Assembly: GCA_000827325.1 (NCBI GenBank)
Contig: KN832874.1
Location: 714,067 to 778,066, forward strand
DNA length: 64,000 nucleotides
Direction of reading: 5' to 3'
From: Oidiodendron maius Zn
Lineage: Eukaryota; Ascomycota; Leotiomycetes; Myxotrichaceae
Each line of letters starts with the position of its first letter. The first letter of the stretch is position 1. Shown here in pieces: positions 1 to 10,703 of this stretch. A program made the translations under genes and the position numbers. The notes beneath the pieces are model-generated. The model saw only the letters and a list, made by a program, of their open reading frames with translations, did no database searches and had not been told where the DNA came from.

Positions 1-1371
1 ATCTGGCTCTGAAATTGATTGATTACCCTGGCTCCGAGGAAAATCTGGTGAAGTATTGTGCACTGAGCTACAGTTGGGGCAAGGAAGAGGAGAATTTTAA
101 GACTACGCGGGAAACATACGATTCGAGAAGACGAGGAATAAGACTCGAAGAGCTACCATGGATGTTTCGAGATGCCGTGGCCATTTCGAGGAGGGTAGGC
201 TGTAGGTATCTCTGGGTATGTATCACCGCGCCCGTCTTAATTCTGAGATTAGTACTAATCTTTACCCCAGATTGACGCGATATGCATCATCCAGCAAGAC
301 CGGGAGGATTGGGAGATCGAGGCTCACCGTATGTATTCAATCTACGGGAACGCCTACCTAGTCATCGCAGCCAGCCACTCCCCATCGCCGTCCTCCAGCA
401 TCTTCGCCACTCGGCCGCCCATAGCCCGGTTCAATTTCAATTGCGCCGGCAAGACATTCAAAATCAGCGTGAAAGAGCGTGTGGATCATGATATCTGGCA
501 AGCCCGCGAGCGCTACGACTTTCGAACGGTACCTCTTCATAGTCGTGCTTGGGCATTTCAAGAACGGCTGTTGGCAAGACGAGTAATCCATTATGGCCCT
601 TCAGAGCTCGTCTGGGAGTGTAAAAAGTATATCCGCTGCGAATGCTCAGGCATCCAGTGGCCTGTCCAATCCCTCGATTACAAGCCGGGCAGGAGCCTGA
701 AATCAGAAGTTGCGGAATCGTTGGTGGTCGCCGGTGCACCGAAGCATGCAAAGAGGGCATGGCACAGCATCGTGACCCAGTACACCGCACGACAGCTGAC
801 AGTCGGTAGTGATCGCTTGCCAGCGCTGTCTGGACTGGCGAAGCAATTTGCATTTCCGCAGATGGGGAGGTATCTCGCGGGAATCTGGTACTCGCAGCTA
901 CCCGACGCCTTGGGCTGGACCATTTCTGGAGCTCGAAAGCCAAAGAAATACCGCGCACCATCTTGGTGCTGGTCGTCGCTCGACGGACCGATCCATTATG
1001 TAACTCATGGCTGTGCAAAAGAAGTTCATCTCATTGAAGCAAACTGCACCCCTGCAGGAGATGATCCATATGGTGAAGTCTCAGACGGATATATTATCGT
1101 CAAAGGCGAATTTGGGCCAGTAAATAAAGCAGGGCATCGAGCAGATGATTATGATATGCCGGTCAGTGAAGAGGAGGATGTGTGGGCACTGAAAATGGAC
1201 TTCTCGGATTGGAATATCTGGTATTCGCTGCTGTTAAAGAGATCAAGGCGGGTGGAAGGGGCCTGGGAGAGATGTGGCATTGGCATCCGATGCCTGCTTT
1301 GCAGGGAGAGGGAAGACGGAAATTCGCATTGTATAGCATTGATACCCGGAGCGTTCTTTGGTATAGACTAG
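1..1371 (+). CDS. HET-domain (heterokaryon incompatibility) protein, 5' end cut by window
   Basis: The reading frame is open to the left window edge, so the start codon lies outside. One intron at 216-270 (55 nt, GTATG...CAG, TACTAAT branch site) joins a codon ending at 215 to 271 and creates the classic HET motif running from YLW through IDAICIIQQDREDW to MYSIYGNAYLVIAAS; another HET block, YCALSYSWG, is at the start. About 420 residues follow to a TAG at 1371. HET domains are TIR-like modules that trigger incompatibility and cell death in filamentous fungi. After the HET domain come a C-GxCSG-type stretch and a Trp-rich part (APSWCWSSLDG) common in large HET families. The gene converges on the transporter to its right, with only 21 bp between stop codons. 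Family is sure; the partner and trigger are unknown. Confidence 0.93.
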
Positions 1372-1392
1372 AGCATAGAAATTGGTATCAAT

Positions 1393-2493
1393 TTATCTAA
1401 GCAGGGCGGCCAATCCCATCCCACCAGCAAACATTGCCGCCACCGAGATAAAACTTGCGATCGAAAGTTGCGACATCCCACTGATTCCGTGCCCACTTGT
1501 ACAGCCACCTGCAAGTCTGGAGCCAAAGACAAGTACAGTACCTCCGACTAAAGTCCTGATTGTTGCAACCCGTATTTCGACCGGATTTGGGATATCGACA
1601 TTCCGGCTTAAAACCCAACTCCCCAGCACTGTACCTAGTGCAAAACCTGTCGCTCTGAGACTGGGTCTTAAATTCTTCACCTCTCTTCCTTGTGCTTTGG
1701 TACTGAGGCTATCAAGACTCCACCAGAACAAGTCCCCAATTTGTTCATAAGCCCCGGAAATCCCAAGTGTGTTCCCTGTCAAAAGCAAGCTCGCAGCCTG
1801 GCTTGCCCCGATCAACACCCCTCCTGCCGCACCAGGAATCAGAGCCCTCCCTTCTCCCGGCGCAAAATACGCCACAGTACCGAAAATGGCCGCACAGAAA
1901 GCTTCATATACCAATATGGCCTCGGCCTCCCCCAGACCACACTTCTGATGCACAGTTAATTTCTCCAAAGCAGCCTTGTCCTGCACCTTTGCCTGCAAGC
2001 CTTTTCCGAATTTGGAATACAAAACCCCCCCAAGCAGGCCCCCAAGGAGGACGAGAGGGCCGGACTTGATCCCAGTAGCAACCTGTGGCAAGACCGTCCC
2101 AGGACAGGCGCCCGTGAGAGTCATACCCATACCCAAGAGGAGCCCGCCGATGATGTTCCCATCATAGCTGCTGAATAACCCCACGGTATTCGGCTGCCGT
2201 GGCTTCGTTTGGGCAAGAGACAAATGATTTATCAGAAAGATCGCGATGCTGCAGAGAGTAATGTATCATTATATGATCTGCACAGGGATGTTTGGGAAGG
2301 GAGAACGAGAGCGCGGGCGAGGAGGGGGGTCTTACGCGCTGCTCGCGCTCGCTGCCACGAACGCCTTCATCATATGGAAGTCCTGGAGCTTCATCTGGGC
2401 GATGATTACCGATGGAGCATACACCCCCGCTGCCGTCACAGCGGCGCCGAAGATCGCGCCCGAGGCGACTGATTTCAGGGTGGTGGTGGACAT
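1393..2493 (-). CDS. YeeE/YedE-family sulphur-compound transporter
   Basis: Two exons, 2493-2336 and 2248-1393, give 337 residues; the intron (2335-2249, 87 nt) starts GTAAG and ends GCAG and joins phase 2. An in-frame ATG at 2550 would add 19 residues, but the one at 2493 precedes the first hydrophobic segment directly. The protein is almost entirely membrane-spanning, Gly/Ala-rich helices, with the two Cys-bearing signatures of the family: TGACPGT in the first half and GGCTSGHGISG near the C-terminus. In bacteria YeeE/YedE proteins import thiosulfate through such conserved cysteines; the substrate here is inferred. Fungal copies are full-length pseudo-duplicated proteins like this one. Tail-to-tail with the HET gene. 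Alternative: a general inorganic sulphur carrier with another substrate. Confidence 0.9.
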
Positions 2494-2984
2494 CTTGGGC
2501 CGATGCGCTGGTGAGAGGGGGAATGCATGGGAGACGGAGGAGTACTTCAAGTTGGCGAAGCAACTCCCTTATAATTAGGAAGGCCGGAATAGTAGTTTGA
2601 GTGATGGGGCCTAATTGCCGTGACAAGAGTGGGAAATTCGACCAGATTTGCCGCGTGCAGGAAGAACTGGAAATGGCGTGCTTTTAGGTTCTTTTAGATG
2701 TTTCTGGCGCCGGGAGTGACGAGCCACTGGCCGGGAATGGCATCGGCCCCGATGAGTAAACAACACCATTTTGATTGGAAAAAGTTTCATTTTGAATATT
2801 AAGCGTGTATGATACCCTTTTTTAAGATTTTCTTCTTTTTAATGATACGATAATGCTTTTTATTGCAATAATGCTTTTTCTTTCTCTTTCCATTTTCGTT
2901 GTCTTTTCATTTTCTATTTCATTTTCTTTTCGTTTCTTTTTTTGGAGACGATCAATATCTCTTTATTGACTTTATTACTTTTAG
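2494..2984. other. Intergenic, with a T-rich low-complexity tract
   Basis: No gene is recognisable. About 2815-2945 is a pyrimidine-rich tract built from short TTTTC/TTTCT runs. It borders the repeat complex to its right. The bases next to 2493 should hold the promoter of the sulphur transporter, but I see no clear core element. Confidence 0.5.
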
Positions 2985-3860
2985 CTGCTTCTATCATCTC
3001 AAGGTGATCACATACTAGCTGAATCTACCATCTCAAGGTGATAAAGAAGTGAGATCTGACTTGAATCTTGCTTCGTGAGATGAATTAAGTAGGTAAAGAA
3101 GTGGGAGAGGGATAGGATCTTGCTTGTAAGATGAAGTGAGATCTGACTTAGTGGTGGGAGAGGAGAGATAAGGTGAGATCATTTAAATCTTGCTTTATAA
3201 GAGTTAAATAAAGAATACAATTACCTTAAGATAAGAAGCGGGAGGATGTAGTAGAGAAGTAGGAGTGTGTAATTACCTTGAGATAATAGATGTTGTAATC
3301 ACCTTGAAGGAAGACTGCAGAATGACTAGCTACAAAAGAGTAGCCATCTATATGATTGGTTTGCAGCTAGCTGTACTCAACTTCTTGGGAGTATATGATC
3401 ACCTTGAAATGATGGATGCGGCAAAAAGGAGCTGCATCTACCATCTCATGGTGATCACATACTAGCTGCATCTACCTTGAGACCCTTCTGCTTCTACTAT
3501 CTCAAGGTGATTACTACATCTCTTATCTTGAGGTAATTGCGTACTCCCACTTCTTTAACTACCTGCTTTATCTCTCCTCTCCTACTTCTTCAACTTCTCA
3601 CTTTATCTCACCCTTATTGCACCAATACAGAAAGAAAAGCATTGCTGACCTCTGTCCAGACTCCCACTGATATCTCCCTCTTCTGCTGCATCTACTATCT
3701 CAAGGTAATTACTACATCTGTTATCTTAAGGTAATTGCATACTCCCACTTCTTCAACTTCTTACTTTATCTTACGAATCTTACACTTCTTACAAGATTCT
3801 ATCCCTCTCCTTTCCCACTGCTTTAACTCACTTCATCTCACGAACTTAGAACTAACCTCT
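2985..3860. repeat. Inverted-repeat (foldback-like) complex with sub-repeats
   Basis: The left part (about 3005-3310) reappears, reverse-complemented and diverged, in the right part (about 3490-3855). Examples: GGGAGAGGGATAGGATCTTG near 3103 against its complement near 3795-3815; AATTACCTTGAGATAATAGA near 3270 against its complement near 3500-3535. A tighter hairpin lies inside: about 3390-3421 is complementary to about 3432-3463 around a short A/G-rich loop. A direct repeat offset by about 198 bp is also visible (3494 and 3692, CTACTATCTCAAGGT). The words AAGGTGATCAC and AAGGTAATTAC recur throughout. This looks like a foldback element or the palindromic remains of a transposon; no transposase was found. 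Confidence 0.6.
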
Positions 3861-3866
3861 TACAGA

Positions 3867-4372
3867 ATGGCCAATTCAGAGAGCGAGTTTGAGAACACTA
3901 GAGCCGCTGACTATATGACACAAGGCCAAAAGAAGCGTGCGATTAGAAATAGTATTCGTAACGCTGCTCTATTCGATCCCGATGAGACCTGGAGATTCGA
4001 TTTAAACGAAATCCCAGTTGACCAGAACATCTCAGACTATTGTCTAGGAGCTCTAGAGCTAGCATGAGTTATCGAGTGGAACCCTATAAAATTCTTGAAA
4101 AGACTCTATCTAGTTTACATACAGGCTGGAAGGATTAGAGAAGACAGATTTGTTGGCGGTCGCCCTCTCCTTGATCTATCTGGAATAACAGTTCGACTTG
4201 GAAACAAGTACCTTGATGGTGCAGATTTCTCCTTACCACGTGGCATATATAAGATAAATACATTACAGGACGCACCTGGGTTCAATATATGAAAGGAGAA
4301 GATCTTTACAGGAGTTATGTAGACCTTACCAAGGAAGGATATAAAGAAACAATCACTCTCTTTAAGACTTAG
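3867..4372 (+). pseudogene. Degenerate ORF of unknown family beside the inverted repeat
   Basis: An ATG at 3867 opens a frame with natural-looking composition (start MANSESEFENTRAADYM) that meets a TGA at 4065-4067. The same frame continues to 4292, through a segment beginning VIEWNPIKFLKRL. Past that, a different frame carries about 33 more plausible residues (WVQYMKGEDLYRSYVDL) to a TAG at 4372. The TGA is one C-to-T change from CGA, as repeat-induced point mutation would make. I do not recognise the family. It may be the passenger ORF of the neighbouring foldback element, or a real gene with an unseen intron. Confidence 0.3.
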
Positions 4373-6186
4373 GAAGCAAGCCGTGGCATATGAGTCCTCC
4401 AGCAATAGAAGCGATTAAGGCTCAGAAACTTCGGGATATAGTGAACAGAGTAAAACATCTGGGCATCCCTTTTCATTGACAGTGACTGAATCTACCCCTT
4501 AACAACAATATTTTGACGTTTCTGAGGCATTGGACTATTATAGACAAGGGAAAGGACCATACCATTGGACATCCATCCTCCCAGAATTCTCCTGCCCCTT
4601 CGTTTTCTCCCCTTGAACTTCACAGCAAGATAATGTATTAAATAATTTGTACATAGTGATTCAGCTAAGTTAATAGAAATTGAACTTGGATATATTGGAA
4701 GAAAGAAAAGCATGATACATATATTCTCGATGCGTGACTGCTGCTTGGCACAGGGCAAGATCAGGAGGCCTGGTGAAAAGAGAAATAACAACGCGTCTGA
4801 GATGTTATATTTATGGGGCTGTGCTTCAAGGGGCTCAGTTTACTAAATCCCAGCGAGGAATGGCTATTGGCTGTCGGCGCGTACTGCTAAGGACTGGCGT
4901 TGCCGTCGCGGCTGAAGCTTCTACATCAGGAAATTTGCAAGGCTGGCGAGGCTGTTGCTCGGCAGATGAAGAGAACACTTTTCGTGGCATGTTATCGACT
5001 TGCTAGGAGTTCCTGAATATGACTTACGGTCGCGGGGAGACTGCCTGGACGGGAAATTCATATGTGGGGTCGATGAAAAGATGGGCAGAGCGAAAACCGC
5101 CGATAGGAAGTGATAGACAGTGACGATTCCAAACTTTCATGTGTCTATCTGGGCAAGAGGTCTCACGAGCTTCTGAATGGACGGCAGCTGTATCGTGTTA
5201 CATCATTTGGGAGGGCTGCAAAAGGATACGTGCCCAATTAGTCCGGACCTAACTTCCGGAGAATTTACAAGCACCAAGGAAGGGGATTTTAGGATAGGCA
5301 CGGGTTGACAAATCTAGAAGAACTTTAATTAATGCTAACCTAGGTTGGAGGGTTACATGTGACCCTGTCTTCTCGAGCTTATCAGGAGCGACATGGAAGC
5401 ACAGTCAACGAATCCGTGATGGAGAATCCGTCTGGCCAAGAGACGCACGAGCTGGGAGACCGGACAAAGTTGGAGACTTCGGATGGCATAGATGACATTC
5501 CGCTGCCCACGACACTCGCAACCTGCATCGAGGTGCGAGAAGATCTTAATGAACAACCGAATATACCTATGGGTTATGCATCGGGAGATGGGCTACAAGG
5601 TTCAGCAGCACATTCGTGGCGTCGATCCCTAGCCGAACCACCGCTTCTGTCCAAGCTGCTTCTCGGAGCTATCACCAAATGTCACCCTCGGGAGTCGATC
5701 GGGGCGGGAAAACATCATGACCACGCTCCGGCTCCTGTGAGAGGGAAGCCTTTCGACCAGGCCTGAAATGAACGGTGGGGCATCAGCTGTCAACTTCCGG
5801 TCAACTGAGCATCCTCCAAGTCACGGCCGGAGGGTCCAACGGGCAACTGATCTACGCCCAGCGGTTATGCCCCACGCAACAGCCAGCCACTATCGGGGCA
5901 TCTGCCAGTCGCAGCAGAGGAGCGGTCTGCACGCTGCGGGTCGGGGCGGGTGGAACTCGGACCAGAGAAAGCATGGGAGGGGTAGGTATTTAAATTATCC
6001 GGCTGCTCTGGAACTGGGATGCAGATTGCTTGCTCTGTTACTTTCCCATTCCATCGCAGGAGAGAGTGCCGTACATACAGTACACGCAGTATCGTCGCTC
6101 TCGTGCGCGCCGCGTCTTGCTTTTTACTCGTGTATTTTTTGTTTCTGGCGTTTTCTTTTGAGTCGCGCGAGCATCGTTCTTGAGAT
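4373..6186. other. Intergenic stretch with no recognisable gene
   Basis: Several open frames of 60-140 codons exist (for example 5359-5766 +), but none shows a known motif, splice structure or protein-like composition I would defend. The last 200 bases should contain the promoter of the SLATT gene; AGGTATTTAAAT near 5985-5996 is a possible TATA-like element about 190 bases upstream of its ATG. Confidence 0.4.
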
Positions 6187-7524
6187 ATGAGTACCACCCT
6201 CACCAGCATGTTCCGCTCCTTCTTGGGACGCAGGGCGCCCCCAGCTCCAGATATGGAGCATGGCGTCCACGAGCCCAACGCGTCGTCGGCCGCAGGGTCA
6301 ATACCGCATGTTGACCACGATGGCCGTCCTCAGATCAGTGCAGACGACCAGTTAAATCTGTTTCGGCACCTCACAGGCATCACCTCGCACCCGTCAATGG
6401 TGCACGCGCACTTAGTTGCCGGCGGCCGGGCGGCACCGAACTTGGGCATCTACTCACGCGTCGTCCACAACGAGCAAGACGCCAAGCGGGGCTACAAGAG
6501 ATTTTCATGGCTGATCAATAGTTGTCTCGGCTTGCAGATAATAGTTGCAGCTGCCCTGACGGCGATGGGCGCCGCGGGTGCCAGTCACTCCGCGGTTACC
6601 GTCTTCGGAGCCATCAACACCGTGATCGCGGGGCTGTTGACATTCCTCAAGGGCTCTGGGCTCCCGAATCGGCTCAAATACTACCAATCAGAGTGGAAGC
6701 AGATCCGTGAATTCATAGAACAGAGAGAGCGCGATTTCAGTCGTCCGGGCTGCCAGCTCGATGTTTACGTCGTTGTCGGAATCGTCGAAAAAATGTACGA
6801 CGATGTGAAGGCCGACCTTGAAGCAACTGTGCCTGACCGGTTTGCTGGAATTCGAGGCGGGGCAACCGCCCAGAAGGCCGGCCGGGACGATCCTAACGGC
6901 ATCAACGGCGAGATCAAACCCATGTCTGCCATTCTTCCAAACGTCGGAACGAACGTCTTCAGCGAGAAACTCAAGGAAATGGAGTCGGGCTTTGCAGGCA
7001 AGGTAAAGAATATGGCCTCTGACATTGCACACAGATCACACTTGGACGACATAGCAGAAGGAACAAAGAAGGAATTGCAGGTTCACACGAAAGCGATCAG
7101 TGACGATGCTCAGGCACTGAAGGAACAGGCTGAGAGGGTCCATCGCCTCGGTGACGATGCCAGCAAGGAATTGAAGGAAAACGTTGATCGGGCAGAGCAC
7201 CTGGCGGAGGACGCAAAGACCTTTGAAGCAGATGTCAAGCGAGGCATGAACGAACAAGTGGAGCAAGTTCACCAGCTCGAGGAACGTACGGGGGCCATTG
7301 GAGAAACCGCCACCGAGGAACTGGGCAAAGGGATCCATCGCGCAGAGCATGCTGAGACCAACTTCCTTGCCAAGTTGAAGGAGTTACGTTCGGAGATTGG
7401 AAACAGGGCGCACCTCACCCAGGAAGCGATGCATTATCTACAGGCAGCATACCATCATCATCCCGCTAATGACGCTGAAAAAAAAGACGGGGAGCATAAG
7501 GCGGAGCATGGGACGAGTTCTTAA
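6187..7524 (+). CDS. Fungal SLATT (2TM effector-type) protein with long helical tail
   Basis: A single exon of 445 residues. Residues about 85-200 match the fungal SLATT fold (SMODS and SLOG-associating 2TM effector domain): GIYSRVVHNEQDAKRGYKRF, then two hydrophobic helices at about 108-128 and 131-153 (SWLINSCLGLQIIVAAAL; VFGAINTVIAGLLTFLKG), then LPNRLKYYQSEWKQIREFIE and REFIEQRERDF. In bacteria SLATT domains are predicted membrane-perforating effectors of nucleotide-signalled immunity; the fungal role is unproven. Residues about 255-440 are charged, heptad-like amphipathic helices in repeated blocks (RAEHLAEDAK, RAEHAETNF), resembling apolipoprotein-type coiled coils. The tail ends in a His-rich, charged segment. 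It could anchor in or remodel membranes. The family call is firm; any death-effector role is inference. Confidence 0.88.
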   Translation: MSTTLTSMFRSFLGRRAPPAPDMEHGVHEPNASSAAGSIPHVDHDGRPQISADDQLNLFRHLTGITSHPSMVHAHLVAGGRAAPNLGIYSRVVHNEQDAKRGYKRFSWLINSCLGLQIIVAAALTAMGAAGASHSAVTVFGAINTVIAGLLTFLKGSGLPNRLKYYQSEWKQIREFIEQRERDFSRPGCQLDVYVVVGIVEKMYDDVKADLEATVPDRFAGIRGGATAQKAGRDDPNGINGEIKPMSAILPNVGTNVFSEKLKEMESGFAGKVKNMASDIAHRSHLDDIAEGTKKELQVHTKAISDDAQALKEQAERVHRLGDDASKELKENVDRAEHLAEDAKTFEADVKRGMNEQVEQVHQLEERTGAIGETATEELGKGIHRAEHAETNFLAKLKELRSEIGNRAHLTQEAMHYLQAAYHHHPANDAEKKDGEHKAEHGTSS

Positions 7525-7764
7525 CGGTTTCAAGGGTAATGATAATAAACTTGTTCATAGTTACGACGGGAAATAGCATAGCAAAGGCTCATCAACAGGG
7601 AGTTAATGGCCATTTCTCTGGAATATTACAAACATCGCATTGGAATTTTGCTCTCTATGGATTTGTGTGATCTTTTATGGCCAAAATCGATGAGTTTGAA
7701 AGGAGCCCGAAAATCTATATCCAACTTAACACATACAAACAAGGCTTAACGAAATAGTCTCGGG

Positions 7765-10611
7765 CTACCACTTGAATGCGAGACTGCCGACTGTCCCTAT
7801 ATTTCCACCCGATATCTGGATTTTCCCAGCGCCATGCGCATCTGAGGTCGGCCAGTTCACTCCCACAGTCAGCTTCTCGCCGGGCCACAATGTCACGTAG
7901 TTATCAGTCCACATCGCAGGGGTAATATCAGCGCCGCTCGCATCCTGCAGTTCCAAGCGGATGAAATACGCTGGCACTGTGGCTTGGTTCTCGAGCTCGA
8001 CGTTAACAGTTACGCCTCCAGCTTGCACCACAGGCACCGCAGCAGAGGCACTCAACTTCGCCGCTTTCAGAGACTGCAATGCTGTGTAGTCTGCAAATTT
8101 GGTTACCGGTGTGTTGTACCAAGTTGAGTTGTTCCAGTCGTTTACGTCAAGGATGGGAGAAATCCAATATACGTTCCTGCTGAGCGTAGAACCGCTTGCA
8201 TCCGTCAATACTAGCCGCAGGAACGCAACGTCCTTGAGCGAAGTGGCTTCCGGAATCGACGCAACGAGCTGCGAAGTGGTTGGTTTTGTGGTGGCCTGGA
8301 CTGTGTTTGAGACCATTATCGTTCCATCTGTGCTCAGCAGCTCAATATTGATTGAGCGAGCCCCTTTCTTATCGATCGTGTGGTTGATGAGCCAGACGCT
8401 GCCATTTTTGCTGCCATACTCGAATGCAACATGCTCTGGGCGCGCGCCAACTTTGGCTCCATAGTAACTTCCTGCTCCTTTGAGATAAAAGTCGAAAAAG
8501 TTCCAGTGCAAACTTGGCCAAGCATTATTCATCATCCAGTAGATGACGCCCGTTGCCGGTCTTGCAGCGTTTTGGCGCGCCGAATATGCCTCATACTCCA
8601 CGCGTGTGGCCTCGTAGTCCATGGCCTGAGCCTTCAGAAGGTAATCGTCCAGAGAAGTTGGTTTACCATACCGTGCATATAGTGCTTGGTTATATATGCT
8701 GCGGTCATAGAACTGGGATACGTCGGTCGACATGTGGTATAGGCCCTTGTTTGGAGCTGTCCACAGGTCCTTCATGTCCGATGTCGTAAGGAATTTCTTG
8801 AGGGACGAGAGCTCTGGGGTTCCAACTCCAGCGCCAAGTTCAGATCCGAAGCCAAAGGCTGCTCCTAGCTGATCTCCATACCAGTAATTGGGAGAGACCC
8901 AGTCATAGGGACCATCTGGACAATATCAGTTATCAATTCCCCAAGATTGGCTGCAAGCCCAATGGAAATGAGAGAAGAATCGGACGACATACCCATCTTC
9001 ATTCCGGACCACCCCAAGTTCTTTGGATATCCGAGCATCCCAGCTGAAGCAATAATAGGCACATCCCAATTGAGTTCGTTCAGCGTGTCGACATAAATCG
9101 TTGACGCGCGCTCATCAGGCCAATAGTCGCTACCTACAAGGAAGGCAAGCATACTGGCATGGCCCTGCATCATGTACGCCTCGTGATTCATCTGCTTGCC
9201 CGCTGTGATGTAGTCAACATCAACCCATTTCACGCCATCAGCATCGTCATTATATGTCCATCCTTCCCATTTATCACAGCACTCCCAACCCGCGAGTACC
9301 ATTATACCCAATCGATCTGCGATGTCGTACAGTGCCGGATGTTCCTGCTTGCCCTCAAGGCGTATGGAATTCATGCCCATATCCAGCATGTAGGTGAACT
9401 GCTGGGTGAGCCTAGTCTCATCTAGGCGTAGGAACATATCAGATGAGTAACCGCCACCGCGAGCGAGGAACGGATGTCCGTTGACAGTGAACGCTACGTC
9501 TTTGTGCGAGTTCAGTTTCGAGGTGACAGATCGTATGCCAAATGTGCGCTGCGCAGCACTATCCGAAAGTTGCGAGCCAACATACGCGGCAATGTCCAGA
9601 GTATACAATGGTTGATCACCCCAAAGCTTCGGCCACCAGATTTTGGGATTCTGGATGGTTGCGGTCAAGGTGATTGTCTTGTTCTCGTTCGCTTTTAAGT
9701 TGTAGGATGCTGACACGGGTATCTGCAAAGAGCCATCTAGTTCCTTAATGACACCCTTCAAAGTGCCCTGAACAGTTTGCGATCCGCTGTTTAAGGCGAC
9801 GATATTGATCGTGGCAGTCACACTACTGGTGGCCTGGCCTTTGTAATTAGTGGAAACACGGGGTTTCAGCAACGACACGGATCCAGTCTGTGACACCGTG
9901 ATCTCCCGCCAAATGCCAGTCCCATTGTCCGGCGGATAGGGATTCCAGTCTACAAAGCCGAGGGCAAAATCGGCCAGATAGTTGGTGGGATATGCGCGGA
10001 CCAGAATGGCATTGGATCCCGATTTAAGGTACTTGGTTATGTCGAACTTCAGCCCGCCATACGCCCCGACAAGCGTATTCTTTGATGCAAGCTCTTGGCC
10101 GTTAATGTACAGATCAGCTTTGGATGTGATCCCGTTCGTCTCCAAGAAGTATCGCTGACCAGCCTGGGGAGTGAATGTAAGCTCTTCGCGGTAGAGCCAC
10201 GGAACTGTGAAGAGAGACGAATCGATCATGGTCGCCAGATTATCAGAGAAAAAGAGAGTTGTGTCATTATAAACATCTGCCTCTAAAAGCCCAGCCTATA
10301 TAACACATGGAATTAGGTTTAACTTCCAATTTATAAAAGTATTCAAGGACGGAGCGCATTTAAACTAAATCAACACCTACCATAACTGTGCCATGGCTGC
10401 CGACACGATACCAGGACGATACATCAAAGCCAGGCTGCGACACAGCGGCCATATTGCTGGAGACCTTTGCCGATGATTGGAGGCTCCAGCCAGTAATAAC
10501 GCTACTCTGACCAGCGGCCCTCACGATGGATGCAGCTTTAGATTCGGCCGTGCCAGCAACCCCTGCTACGAGGGTTGCGGCCACCAGCAGAGATGAAAAC
10601 AGACTCGACAT
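7765..10611 (-). CDS. GH2 exo-beta-D-glucosaminidase-type glycoside hydrolase, secreted
   Basis: Three exons (10611-10381, 10295-8993, 8915-7765; introns of 85 and 77 nt) give 894 residues, the usual length of fungal exochitosanases. The first splice makes GTVMAGLLEADVYNDTT and the second makes MKMDGPYDWVSPNYWYG. A signal peptide ends near residue 21 (VAGVAG). Domains in order: GH2 sugar-binding, immunoglobulin-like, (beta/alpha)8 barrel, C-terminal beta domains. D467 in GSDYWPDERA fits the acid/base and E537 in GFGSELGAG fits the nucleophile. GWECCDKWEGW is also typical. Known members release glucosamine from chitosan ends; mannosidase activity is a less likely alternative. A TATA-like run lies about 80 bases upstream. 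The GH3 gene nearby suggests amino-sugar polymer use. Confidence 0.92.
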
Positions 10612-10690
10612 CGTTCAACAGGGTAGCCGTCGTTGATCGAGCGTCAATTGAAGTCATTCTCTCCATGCTGTCAGACATTCGCATAGCTCT

Positions 10691-10703
10691 TTATATATAT
10701 ATT
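10691..10703 (-). promoter_or_regulatory. TATA-like element for the GH2 gene
   Basis: An alternating TATATATATAT run 80-92 bases upstream of the GH2 start codon, in AT-poor surroundings. Position and sequence fit a core promoter; it is not proven. Confidence 0.4.

Noticed and set aside
464-1018. A 184-codon frame antisense to the first HET gene
   Set aside because: A composition shadow of the HET coding strand with no motif.
5359-5766. A 135-codon plus-strand frame
   Set aside because: No domain, no splice context and no secretion signal; it overlaps an equally meaningless antisense frame.
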